Shown: positions 26,645 to 35,857 of the stretch, piece by piece
Numbering within the stretch: the stretch's first letter is position 1
How the letters are laid out: each line of letters opens with the position of its first letter
Source: Synechococcus sp. Nb3U1
GTDB lineage: Bacteria > Cyanobacteriota > Cyanobacteriia > Thermostichales > Thermostichaceae
DNA: 64,000 bases
NCBI RefSeq assembly: GCF_021533835.1
Contig: NZ_JAKFYQ010000003.1
Span: 124,001-188,000 of the forward strand
Direction of reading: 5' to 3'
Position numbers and translations under genes: made by a program
Notes under the pieces: generated by a model
Told to the model about the DNA's origin: nothing
Seen by the model: only the letters and a program-made list of their open reading frames with translations
The model's database searches: none

Positions 26645-28889
26645 CTTCATCAATCCCCTACTGCGGCGACCGCCTTCTCGTGTCAAAACCCCCACCTTGC
26701 TGCAGATGGAGGCGGTGGAATGTGGTGCAGCGGCTCTAGGTATCATCATGGGCTACTACCGCCGCATCGTCCCCTTGCCAGAGTTGCGTCGGGAATGTGG
26801 GGTATCGCGAGACGGTAGTAAAGCCTCCAACGTACTGAAGGCGGCCCGTCGCTACCAAATGGAGGCCAAAGGTTTCAAAAAGGATCTGGACGGCCTTAAG
26901 GAGATTCCGGTACCTTACATCGTCTTCTGGAACTTCAACCACTTCCTGGTGGTGGAGGGAATGACGCCGCAGTGGGTTTATCTGAACGATCCGGCCTCGG
27001 GTAAACGGCGGGTGAGCTGGCGAGAATTCGATGAAGGCTACACGGGTGTAGTTTTGGTCATCCGCCCTGGCCCCGATTTCAAGCGGGCCGGTCGCAAACC
27101 CAGTGTGATTGGCTCCTTGCAAAAGCGCTTACAGGGATCCTACGGCGCGTTGACTTACTGTCTGTTGGCGGGCTTCCTGCTGACGATGGTGGGTTTGGTG
27201 GTGCCGGTCTTCAACCAAATCTTTGTCGATTCGATTCTGATTCAGGGGCGACAAAATTGGCTGCGGCCCCTGCTGCTGGTGATGGTGGTAACCACCCTGT
27301 TGCAGGCGGTGATCCTGCAGGTGCAGCAGCGATATTTGCGACGGCTTCGTCTCAAGCTCTCCATTGGCATGTCCAGCCAGTTTCTCTGGCACATTTTGCG
27401 CTTGCCCATGAGCTTCTATGCCCAGCGTTACTCTGGGGAAATTGCCAACCGCCTTAGCCTCAACGATCAGGTGGCGGGCGCTCTCTCCGGGCAGTTGGCC
27501 ACCAGTGTGATCAATGCGGCCATGGTGATTTTCTATGCTTTGGTCATGCTGCAGTACGACCCGGTGCTGACGGCGATCGGGATTTTCTTCGCCTTGGTCA
27601 ATGTTTTTAGTTTGCAGTGGGTGGCCCAGAAACGGGTGGATGGCAACCTACGTCTGTCCCAAGAACAGGGGAAATTGTTCGGGACGGCCATCTCCGGCCT
27701 CTACAGTATGGAAACCCTGAAGGCCTCCGGTTTGGAATCAGATTTCTTCGGGCGGTGGTCGGGCTACTACGCCAAGATGGTGAACGCCCAACAGGCTTTG
27801 GCTATCACCAACCAAAACTTAGGGGTTTTGCCCTCTTTGCTCACCTCCCTCACCTCGATGTTGATCCTGGTGGTGGGCGGGTTCCGCGTCATGGGGGGTA
27901 GCCTCAGCATTGGGATGTTGGTGGCCTTCCAAACCCTGATGCAGAGCTTCCTGTCGCCGGTGAACGAGCTGGTGGGGTTCGGGAGCTTGCTGCAAGATCT
28001 GGAGGGCAACCTGAATCGGCTAGACGATGTGTTGCAAAACCCCACCGATTCGCAACTGCCCAAAGCTCCGCCCCCCTCTGTTCAACCCGCCACCCCGACG
28101 ACCGTCAAGCTCCAGGGCTATTTGGAACTGCGGAACATCAGCTTTGGCTACAGCCATGTGGATCCCCCATTGATCGAAGGGTTTAATCTCAAGGTGAATC
28201 CCGGCCAGCGGGTAGCACTGGTGGGGGGGAGTGGCTCGGGAAAATCCACCATGGCTAAGGTGGTCTCCGGCCTTTACGAGGCTTGGGGAGGGGAGGTGCT
28301 ATTCGATGGGATCCCACGTGAGCAGTGGCCCCGCTCCGTGATCACCAACTCCATGGCCATCGTTGAGCAGGAAATTCTCCTCTTTAGCGGCAGCGTAAGG
28401 GATAACCTCACCCTTTGGGATGCCACCATCCCGCAGGCCAACTTGATTCAAGCCTGTCAGGATGCCGTCATCCATGATGTCATCCTCTCCATGCCGGGGG
28501 GGTACGGGGCAGACCTGCTGGAAGGGGCGACCAACCTCAGCGGTGGACAGCGGCAACGGCTGGAAATTGCCCGCGCTCTGGTGAACAACCCGACGATCCT
28601 GATTTTGGACGAAGCCACCAGCGCTCTCGATGCAGAAACAGAAAAGATCATCGACCAGAACCTGCGCCGGCGCGGCTGTACCTGTTTGATCGTGGCCCAC
28701 CGCCTCAGCACCATCCGGGATTGCGATGAGATCATCGTCCTGGAGCGGGGCAAAGTGGTGCAGCGGGGCACCCACCAAGAACTCTGGGAACAGGGTGGCT
28801 ATTACGCCCGCCTGCTGCAAAGCGAAGAGGAAGAAAACGAAGACAGTTCAGAAGGTGGTGAGTCCGACTCCGCACAAGGGGAGGCTTGA
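26634..28889 (+). CDS. C39-peptidase ABC exporter (NHLM ABC1)
   Basis: This 751-residue exporter cuts the leader after a double-Gly site and pumps the peptide out. The N-terminal C39 domain has its triad at Cys30 (EAVECGAAAL), His103 (FNHFLVVEG) and Asp119 (NDPASGKR). Six membrane helices follow, then the ATPase with Walker A GGSGSGKS, signature LSGGQRQR and Walker B ILILDEATSALD. It starts at GTG with GAGGG upstream inside the adaptor gene and overlaps the end of that gene. Its presence implies a precursor with a GG-type leader somewhere in the genome. Confidence 0.94.
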   Translation: MSINFINPLLRRPPSRVKTPTLLQMEAVECGAAALGIIMGYYRRIVPLPELRRECGVSRDGSKASNVLKAARRYQMEAKGFKKDLDGLKEIPVPYIVFWNFNHFLVVEGMTPQWVYLNDPASGKRRVSWREFDEGYTGVVLVIRPGPDFKRAGRKPSVIGSLQKRLQGSYGALTYCLLAGFLLTMVGLVVPVFNQIFVDSILIQGRQNWLRPLLLVMVVTTLLQAVILQVQQRYLRRLRLKLSIGMSSQFLWHILRLPMSFYAQRYSGEIANRLSLNDQVAGALSGQLATSVINAAMVIFYALVMLQYDPVLTAIGIFFALVNVFSLQWVAQKRVDGNLRLSQEQGKLFGTAISGLYSMETLKASGLESDFFGRWSGYYAKMVNAQQALAITNQNLGVLPSLLTSLTSMLILVVGGFRVMGGSLSIGMLVAFQTLMQSFLSPVNELVGFGSLLQDLEGNLNRLDDVLQNPTDSQLPKAPPPSVQPATPTTVKLQGYLELRNISFGYSHVDPPLIEGFNLKVNPGQRVALVGGSGSGKSTMAKVVSGLYEAWGGEVLFDGIPREQWPRSVITNSMAIVEQEILLFSGSVRDNLTLWDATIPQANLIQACQDAVIHDVILSMPGGYGADLLEGATNLSGGQRQRLEIARALVNNPTILILDEATSALDAETEKIIDQNLRRRGCTCLIVAHRLSTIRDCDEIIVLERGKVVQRGTHQELWEQGGYYARLLQSEEEENEDSSEGGESDSAQGEA

Positions 28890-28891
28890 GT

Positions 28892-31810
28892 ATGTTGGCT
28901 ATCGATCGCATCCAAACCCTAAAGGGATCCCTCAAAGTGGTGCGGGGCAACCGCCCCCTGCTCTTGGAGCAGGGGATCTGGATTCTACAGTCGGGGGGCT
29001 TGGCGGTATTTGCCGTGCGCCGAGAGGGCGGGGCCCTACAGGGAATGCGCCGTTATCTATTTACGGTACAAGCGGGTACGGTAATGATGGCCTTTCGCCC
29101 GGAGGAGACCGCTTCCTCCAACGGGGTCGAGGTCAAACCCGATTCCGATTATGGTCTGCTGGCTGTCGCTCTAGAAGAATCGGAAGTGTTGCAACTAGAA
29201 CCCGAGGAATGGGATCCCTTTTTGGCGACTGAGAGCGGCCATGAGGGGGTGGTGGACTGGATCGGCAAACTGGGATCCTCCTTTCACGCCCCTTTGCCCA
29301 GCCGGGTTCCGAAACCTGCGGCCACCGCCAACGTCTCGTTATTGGAGCAGGAAACCTTTCAGCCCACCACACCGGTTTGGGTGGAGCTGCGGGCCGGGCA
29401 AGTGCAGCTGTTGGGTCTACCGGAAATGGCCTTGCCCACCATGGGCCAAGTTTTGCCGGTTTCGGAACATTTGTGGCTGTTGGCCACCGAACCCAGCCAA
29501 GTGCGCCAAGAGGGCACCGCCAGCCTCTCGCCGGGTCAAATCCGGGGTGGCATTCAAACGTTGCTAGAACACCTCTACACCTATCTGAAGCTGCGGGAGC
29601 AAGAGCAACTCCAGGTGGAGGTCGCCCAATATCAAGCCCGCGAACAACTGAACCAACAGACGGCAGCCAATGCCTTGGGGGGCTTGGCAGGGGTGCTCAA
29701 CCCTCGGCGCACCGAGGTACTCGCCCAGGGTGCGCCGGTGCTGATCGCCGCTCAGGCGGTGGGGAACATGATGGGGGCAGAAATCTCCCCTCCAGCCCGC
29801 TCCGAGGATCTGACACGGGTGAAAGATCCGATTGAAGCGATCACCCGCGCCTCCCGGTTGCGTTTTCGCCGGGTATTGCTGCGGGCCAACTGGTGGAAAC
29901 AAGATAACGGCCCTCTCTTGGCCTACACCGAAGTGGAGAACTGTCCTGTCGCCCTTCTACCCAAGGGGGCTGGCCAGTATGAGCTGTTCGACCCGGAGAC
30001 CCAAACCCGGAAACCAATGAACGCCAAACTGGCAGAAACCCTGACCCCTGTGGCCTATATGTTCTATCGCCCGCTGCCCCAACAGGCGGACAAAGCTTTG
30101 AACCTGTTGCGCCATGTGATGCGGGGCCGCTATCGGGATCTGTTGATTGTGGTCAGTTTGGCCATCGGCGGTACCCTGTTGGGGATGCTGACACCGCAGG
30201 CAACGGCGATTTTGATGGATACCGCCATTCCCGACAGTAACCGCTCCTTGCTGCTGCAATTGGGGATGGGTCTTTTGGCTGCAGCCTTGGGATCCGCCAT
30301 TTTCGAGCTATCGCAAGGGATCCTGATCACTCGCCTGGAAACCGGTACTGAAACCGATATGCAAACGGGGCTTTGGGATCGTCTGCTGACGCTACCCACC
30401 GCCTTCTTTCGTCGCTACTCAATTGGGGATTTGGTGGGGCGGGTCTCGGCGGTACAACAAATCCGCCAGCAAATCGGGGCAACCACAATGCGCAGCATCC
30501 TCTCCAGCATTTTTGCCCTACTGAACCTGGCGCTGCTGTTCACCTACAGCGTCACCCTCACCTGGGTGGCCTTGGGAGTGGCGCTGGTTTCCATTTTGGT
30601 GACGACGGCCTCCGGGATCCTGCTGTTGCGGCAAAATCAGCCCTTGCTGGAGTTGAGTGGCGAACTGAATGGCTTGATGGTGCAGCTGATCGACGGTGTG
30701 TCAAAGCTGCGGGTAGCGGGAGCAGAACAACGGGCCTTCGCCCATTGGGCCAAAGGGTACCAAGAGCAAGTGCGCCGGACGGTGAATATCCAGCTCATCG
30801 AAGGGGCGGTACAAACCGTGAACCAGTTGATCCCGACGGTGACTTCCATTTTGCTCTTTTGGTTTGCGGTGGGGCTGATTCAGAGGGCACAAGCCCAAGG
30901 GGGGGTGGGGCTGACGGCAGGAACCTTCCTGGCTTTTAATTCTGCTTTTGGCACCTTTATGGGGGGGATGACCGACCTGAGCAACACCATCACCACCAGC
31001 TTGGATGTGGTGCAACTGTGGCGACGGGCCAAGGTGATTCTGGAAGAGAAGCCAGAAGTGGATCCGAGCAAGGCCGATCCGGGACGACTGAGCGGCGGTA
31101 TTTTGCTCGATCACATCACCTTCCGCTACCGCGAGGATGGCCCTCTCACCCTGGAAGATCTGACGGTACGCGCTGACCCGGGGGAGTTTATCGCCTTGGT
31201 TGGCCCCTCCGGCAGTGGCAAATCCACGGTGTTTCGCCTGCTGTTGGGCTTTGATATGCCTCTGTCGGGCACCGTCTATTTCGATGGCCAGGACTTGGCC
31301 GGGTTGGATGTGGCGGCGGTGCGGAAGCAGATTGGGGTGGTGCTGCAAAACAGCCGCATTATGTCCGGCTCCATCTTTGACAACATTGCGGCTGGCGCTC
31401 TGGTCACCCTGGATGAAGCCTGGGAAGCAGCTCGCATGGCCGGTTTTGCCGAGGATGTGGAATCGATGCCCATGGGAATGCACACGGTGATCAGTGAAGG
31501 GGGGGGCAACCTCTCCGGCGGCCAACGGCAGCGGCTGATCATCGCCCGTGCCCTGGTGTTGCGGCCCAAGATCCTCTTGTTTGATGAGGCCACCAGCGCC
31601 CTCGATAACCGCACGCAAGCGATCGTCAGCGCCAGTGTGGATCGTCTGCGGGCCACCCGGATCGTCATTGCCCACCGGCTCAGCACCATTCGCAACGCCG
31701 ATCGCATTTATGTGATCGAGGCTGGGCGGGTGGTGCAGCAGGGCAGCTTCGACAAACTCAGCCAGGAACCGGGCTTGTTCGCGGAGTTGATGGCTCGACA
31801 GACGGCTTAA
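28892..31810 (+). CDS. Second ABC exporter with cNMP-fold N terminus (NHLM ABC2)
   Basis: This 970-residue exporter has no C39 peptidase. Its first 260 or so residues resemble the cyclic-nucleotide-like N-terminal region typical of the second ABC protein of NHLM systems, followed by a linker, six membrane helices (from about 410) and an ATPase with GPSGSGKS, LSGGQRQR and LLFDEATSALD. It probably pairs with the upstream exporter as a heterodimer. The ATG at 28892 follows AGGGGAGG at seven bases; the upstream gene ends at 28889, so they nearly touch. Confidence 0.93.
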   Translation: MLAIDRIQTLKGSLKVVRGNRPLLLEQGIWILQSGGLAVFAVRREGGALQGMRRYLFTVQAGTVMMAFRPEETASSNGVEVKPDSDYGLLAVALEESEVLQLEPEEWDPFLATESGHEGVVDWIGKLGSSFHAPLPSRVPKPAATANVSLLEQETFQPTTPVWVELRAGQVQLLGLPEMALPTMGQVLPVSEHLWLLATEPSQVRQEGTASLSPGQIRGGIQTLLEHLYTYLKLREQEQLQVEVAQYQAREQLNQQTAANALGGLAGVLNPRRTEVLAQGAPVLIAAQAVGNMMGAEISPPARSEDLTRVKDPIEAITRASRLRFRRVLLRANWWKQDNGPLLAYTEVENCPVALLPKGAGQYELFDPETQTRKPMNAKLAETLTPVAYMFYRPLPQQADKALNLLRHVMRGRYRDLLIVVSLAIGGTLLGMLTPQATAILMDTAIPDSNRSLLLQLGMGLLAAALGSAIFELSQGILITRLETGTETDMQTGLWDRLLTLPTAFFRRYSIGDLVGRVSAVQQIRQQIGATTMRSILSSIFALLNLALLFTYSVTLTWVALGVALVSILVTTASGILLLRQNQPLLELSGELNGLMVQLIDGVSKLRVAGAEQRAFAHWAKGYQEQVRRTVNIQLIEGAVQTVNQLIPTVTSILLFWFAVGLIQRAQAQGGVGLTAGTFLAFNSAFGTFMGGMTDLSNTITTSLDVVQLWRRAKVILEEKPEVDPSKADPGRLSGGILLDHITFRYREDGPLTLEDLTVRADPGEFIALVGPSGSGKSTVFRLLLGFDMPLSGTVYFDGQDLAGLDVAAVRKQIGVVLQNSRIMSGSIFDNIAAGALVTLDEAWEAARMAGFAEDVESMPMGMHTVISEGGGNLSGGQRQRLIIARALVLRPKILLFDEATSALDNRTQAIVSASVDRLRATRIVIAHRLSTIRNADRIYVIEAGRVVQQGSFDKLSQEPGLFAELMARQTA

Positions 31811-31834
31811 CCTGGGTCTTGTCTGGAGGCTCAA

Positions 31835-31858
31835 GATTTTCTCAAAGATTTTCTCAAA
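31835..31858. repeat. Perfect 12-bp tandem doublet before lanM
   Basis: GATTTTCTCAAA occurs twice in a row (31835-31846, 31847-31858) and is followed by the partial copy GATCTTC. It lies in the short spacer between the second ABC gene and lanM. Confidence 0.9.
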
Positions 31859-31869
31859 GATCTTCATGG

Positions 31870-34310
31870 CCTCGGGATCCCTTCCCCTTAGCGGTATGCA
31901 CAAATGCTCGTGGAATCGGTGACCGCGTTGACGGTGATGCAAACGATCCTGTATCGCTCCGAATCGCTCCTGGAACGGCGGCGCAGGCTGAGGATCCCTT
32001 CCGGGCCAGAGATCGCCCACGCAGAGGATCCCACGGCTTTGCACTGGGGGGATCCGGTGGCAGAGGCTCGGCTCCAGGCCTGGCAACAGGCGGCTGCCAA
32101 AGGGGATGCTGATAAATGGGCACGCCGATTGGCCTGGGATGGGATTACAACTGAGCAGTTGCGCCAGTGGTTGAGCCATCCTGAACCCTGGGGGATCCCG
32201 CCTGAGCCATGGCCCCCCTGGGCCCTCCTGCTCCAGCAGGTTTTGCAGATGGCCCCAACTCTTGATCCCCAAGCCTACGGCTATCTGGATCCCGAGCAAC
32301 CCTTGCCCTTTGAGCCCTTTTTTCAGCCTTTTTTGCAGGTGGCTCGGCAGGCATTGGGCCAGCGGATCCCAAATCCTCCTCTTGAAGAAACCGCCCGACG
32401 AACCTTGGAGTGGAGCTTGGTGGAATATCTGAGCGAACTGGCCACTCCCACCCTGTTAGGAGCCTTTCGAGACTGGCGTTCCGGCGGGGATCCGATGCGG
32501 GCTTTCCTGCGCCGGCACCTGAAAAAACGGGAGGGATCCCCCTCTCAAGAGCAATACTGGGCTTTTTTGCGGAGTTGGTGTGGAGAAAACCTAACCCATC
32601 AACTGCAGGAGTACAGCGTGTTGGGACGGGTGTTGGCTACAGCCACTTGGCACTGGGTGGAAGCCACCGCCGAGTTTTTACAGCATTTGCAGGCCGATTG
32701 GCCCCTTTTGGAGCAAACCTACGCCCAGCCGGGATCCCTGCACTTGGTAACGAGGGTGAAACCGGGACTGTCGGATCCGCATCAGCAGGGGCGACGGGTG
32801 ATCGGCCTCAGCTTCGAGAATGGGCTGCAGTTGGTGTATAAACCCAAAAGTTTGGCCCTGGAGGTGGCCTTTGCCCGGCTGTTGAGTTGGATAGGGGAGC
32901 GAGCCGGGGAATCTTTGCTGCCGCTCAAGGCTCCGGTGACATTGGATCGACACACCCATGGTTGGGTGGAGTTTATGGCGGCTTTGCCCTGTGCGGATGG
33001 GGAAGCGGCAGGTCGCTATTTCCGTCGCTCCGGGATGTTGCTGGCGCTGGTGCATTTGCTGGAGGGCACCGATTGCCACTTCGAGAACCTGATCGCCTAT
33101 GGAGAACACCCCATCTTGGTGGATGGCGAAGCCCTCTTTCACCAACGGCCCCGCCCCCAGGGATCCGGATCCCTGCCCCCTCTCAATGCTCTGCAAAAAG
33201 CAGCTCGCCTTTTGGCAGATTCGGTCTTGCGCACGGTGATCTTGCCCCACTGGGGATCCGCCCCCAACCAACAGTGGGATGTGGATCTGGGGGGATTGGG
33301 GGGATCCGAGCAACAAGTGATGCAAGTCTCCACCTGGAAACACTTGAACACCGATGAGATGGAGATCGGCATCGATGCGGTTTCCATGACCCTCAGCGAT
33401 TCACCCTCCCATTTGGCGGGGGAACCGACCGTTTTGAACCCTGCTCCAGAGTCAGTCCAGGCCCCACGCTCCCTTCTGTCTGCCAACGATTACTTAGAGG
33501 ATCTGATCACGGGCTACCGGGAAATGGGCCAATTTGTGATCGACCATCGGGAGGCGTTGCTGGCAGCAGATGGCCCGATCGAAGCGATGCGCCATTCCCA
33601 GTCCCGCTATATTTTCCGCTCCACCCGCATCTACGCCGTCATTCAGGAGCAGTCCCTGAATCCTAAGTTGATGAAATGGGGCCTTGATCGCAGCCTGGCC
33701 CTGGAATCCCTCAGTCGCGCCTATCTGCTGGGAACCGAAAAGCCTCGACATTGGCCGCTGTTGGCCGCAGAATTGGCCGCGATGGAAATTCTCGATATTC
33801 CCTGTTTTTTGGCGGATTGCCAGCGGGATGAGCTGGTTCTTGATCCCATTCATGCAGGAGATCCGCCCAGCACGATTCCCGACTTTTTTGAGGGATCCAG
33901 TTTTGAACGGGCTAGGCAAAACCTGCTGGTGTTCGATGCCTCTGCCCTGGAGCACCAAGCCGACATCATTCGACGAACCCTGTACGGACGCTATTGGGTG
34001 GAACCTCCATACGCACCCGGAGGTGGGCCAGAGGGGACATCACCGCAGGTGTTGATTCCCATTCCCAGCTCCAGCCCCCCTGAAGCAGACAAGTTCCCAG
34101 AACAGCTCCGGCAAGAGGCGATTCGCTTGGGGCAGCGGTTGCGCTCACAGGCGATTGTGGGGGAGGAAGGCAGCTTAGGCTGGCTGGGCATTGTGCCCCG
34201 CCCTTCTTTACAGGAGTTTTTGTTGCGGGAATTGCCGCTGGGGTTGAGCGATGGCTTGGTGGGCATAGCCCTATTTTTTGCCGCCTTGGCCCGCGTCACC
34301 GGGGATCCCC
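31870..34310. repeat. Dense GGATCC palindromes (example stretch)
   Basis: I counted 17 copies of GGATCC by eye in this 2.4-kb stretch, most of them as GGGATCC or GGGATCCC. About 0.6 would be expected at equal base frequencies. The same palindrome is scattered over the whole window, within genes and in spacers. Confidence 0.9.
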
Positions 34311-35353
34311 TCTGGACAGAGACCACCCTTGCGACGTTGAAACTGCCCCGACAGGCCCTGCAGGAAATTCAAGCCCATCCCAGCCACGGCCTTGAGCGTT
34401 CGCGCCAGCGGGCCGGAGTCCTTTTGGGGTTGAGCGGGGCAAGTGGGATCCCTTCCATCACCTATGGTCTGGCCTGCTGTGGAGAATGGTTGGCCGAGCC
34501 TATGTTGCTAGAGGAAGCCTTGGCCCCACTGCCAGTGATCCAGCTAGCCTGGGAACAGGGAGCGGGGATCCCAGGAACTATTGATGTGATGCAGGGTAGT
34601 GCCGGCACCCTATTGGCCCTATTGGGACTGTGGGAACGGGTGCAGCCGCAGGCTCAGGAGCGCGTTTTGCAGTTGGCACAGGCGTGTGGGTCTCACATTC
34701 AGGCCAGTTACGCCGCCAGCCAAAGGGGAGCTGTAACCCAGTCGCTGACCGGATTCGCCCAAGGGGCCGCCGGGATCGCCTACAGTCTGGTGCGTTTGTT
34801 TCGGGTGACCCAACAGCCTGTTTGGCTGGAGCTGGCGGAGGCCTTTTGCCAGGAGGAACGGCAATACTTTGATCCTGAACACAGAAATTGGCTGGATTTA
34901 CGCAGCGCCCACCCCTCGACAGGAGCTTCTGATACCCCCCGGTTTGGCCTCAGTTGGGCCCAAGGGGCAGCGGGGATTGGGTTGGCTCGGTTGGCGAGTC
35001 TGCCGGAGTACGACACCCCCCTCTGTCGTCAGGAGATCGAGATCGCCCTAGCGACCACCCGTGCTGCTGGGCTGTGGGGCATCGATAGCTTGTATTGGGG
35101 TAATCTTGGCCGGTTGGAATTGTGGATTAGCGCTGCTCAACAGCTCGGTCAACCCAGTCTTCTGGTGGAGGCCCAAGCAGCTGCCCTCCATCGGGTTCAA
35201 CAGACAACCGAGTCTGGCTCCTACACCTTGTTTGCAGGACGGGCCCAGCAAATTGACAATCCGCCCCTTTTCCATGGGTGGGCGGGCATTGGGTATCAAC
35301 TGCTGCGGCTGGCAGATCCCAACGGGATTCCGGCGGTGCTGCTGTGGGGATAA
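31904..35353 (+). CDS. lanM: LanM-type lanthipeptide synthetase with degenerate cyclase half
   Basis: The 1149-residue enzyme has the class II layout. In the dehydratase half (about 100-700) the kinase-like site is complete: Lys313 (LVYKPK), Asp390/His392/Asn395 (DCHFEN) and Asp407 (ILVDGE), plus FRSTRIYAVI. It should phosphorylate and dehydrate Ser/Thr. The C-terminal LanC-like half (about 760-1149) keeps the fold motifs (DVMQGSAGT, NWLDLR, GWAGIGYQLLRL). Yet the three catalytic motifs are altered: the expected HG is AQG (951-954), WCHG is WAQG (1018-1021) and CHG is YWG (1064-1066). No Zn ligand remains. The gene ends the export run; no precursor gene adjoins it. Confidence 0.92.
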   Translation: MLVESVTALTVMQTILYRSESLLERRRRLRIPSGPEIAHAEDPTALHWGDPVAEARLQAWQQAAAKGDADKWARRLAWDGITTEQLRQWLSHPEPWGIPPEPWPPWALLLQQVLQMAPTLDPQAYGYLDPEQPLPFEPFFQPFLQVARQALGQRIPNPPLEETARRTLEWSLVEYLSELATPTLLGAFRDWRSGGDPMRAFLRRHLKKREGSPSQEQYWAFLRSWCGENLTHQLQEYSVLGRVLATATWHWVEATAEFLQHLQADWPLLEQTYAQPGSLHLVTRVKPGLSDPHQQGRRVIGLSFENGLQLVYKPKSLALEVAFARLLSWIGERAGESLLPLKAPVTLDRHTHGWVEFMAALPCADGEAAGRYFRRSGMLLALVHLLEGTDCHFENLIAYGEHPILVDGEALFHQRPRPQGSGSLPPLNALQKAARLLADSVLRTVILPHWGSAPNQQWDVDLGGLGGSEQQVMQVSTWKHLNTDEMEIGIDAVSMTLSDSPSHLAGEPTVLNPAPESVQAPRSLLSANDYLEDLITGYREMGQFVIDHREALLAADGPIEAMRHSQSRYIFRSTRIYAVIQEQSLNPKLMKWGLDRSLALESLSRAYLLGTEKPRHWPLLAAELAAMEILDIPCFLADCQRDELVLDPIHAGDPPSTIPDFFEGSSFERARQNLLVFDASALEHQADIIRRTLYGRYWVEPPYAPGGGPEGTSPQVLIPIPSSSPPEADKFPEQLRQEAIRLGQRLRSQAIVGEEGSLGWLGIVPRPSLQEFLLRELPLGLSDGLVGIALFFAALARVTGDPLWTETTLATLKLPRQALQEIQAHPSHGLERSRQRAGVLLGLSGASGIPSITYGLACCGEWLAEPMLLEEALAPLPVIQLAWEQGAGIPGTIDVMQGSAGTLLALLGLWERVQPQAQERVLQLAQACGSHIQASYAASQRGAVTQSLTGFAQGAAGIAYSLVRLFRVTQQPVWLELAEAFCQEERQYFDPEHRNWLDLRSAHPSTGASDTPRFGLSWAQGAAGIGLARLASLPEYDTPLCRQEIEIALATTRAAGLWGIDSLYWGNLGRLELWISAAQQLGQPSLLVEAQAAALHRVQQTTESGSYTLFAGRAQQIDNPPLFHGWAGIGYQLLRLADPNGIPAVLLWG

Positions 35354-35400
35354 GGGGCATTGTCTATACTCAAGCCATTAATTCCCAAGGACTGTCAAGG

Positions 35401-35796
35401 ATGTCAGATCCGAATCAAGAGATCAAAGATCTACTTCTGGCTTTAGACAAAAAGCTGGATGGATTCGACCGAAAATTTGAAACTCAGATCACAGAACTCA
35501 AAATTGAGATCCGTCTTGTCAAGACCGAGTTACACGCTAAAATCGACCTGACCCGAAATGAGCTGGAGTCTAAAATTGATCTTGCCCAGAGTGGGCTTGA
35601 AGGCAAAATTGCTGAGCTGAGCGGCAAGATGGATGGCTACGGAAAACGGCTGGATCAACAGAAATTTATCAGTCGAGGTGCAATTGTCGCTCTTGTGGTG
35701 GGAGTGGCCCCTGGTTTTATTAAATATTCTGTTTTTCTCCTCTTGATCTGGGCCTCTTTTCTAGATTCAGCTCTCAATAGCCCTGTTGTCATGTAG
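35401..35796 (+). CDS. Coiled-coil protein with C-terminal membrane span
   Basis: This 131-residue protein consists of heptad-rich coiled coil (repeats of the form K-I-D-L-x-x-x-E-L-E, residues about 5-85) and one C-terminal hydrophobic segment (AIVALVVGVAPGFIKYSVFLLLIWASFL). It resembles DUF1640 or Bdr-like tail-anchored coiled-coil proteins; function unknown. It starts 47 bases after lanM, with AAGGA upstream, so it may be cotranscribed with the RiPP island. Confidence 0.75.
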   Translation: MSDPNQEIKDLLLALDKKLDGFDRKFETQITELKIEIRLVKTELHAKIDLTRNELESKIDLAQSGLEGKIAELSGKMDGYGKRLDQQKFISRGAIVALVVGVAPGFIKYSVFLLLIWASFLDSALNSPVVM

Positions 35797-35857
35797 ATCG
35801 GTGGCTCCTGCCCCAGTCTGCTCTAGGCTGGATCCCGGATGTGACTGCGAGTGCTTC

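Noticed and set aside
30701-32299. 532-codon minus-strand frame across the second ABC gene and lanM
   Set aside because: It covers the ATPase core of the exporter and the start of LanM on the other strand; the product has no recognisable domain.
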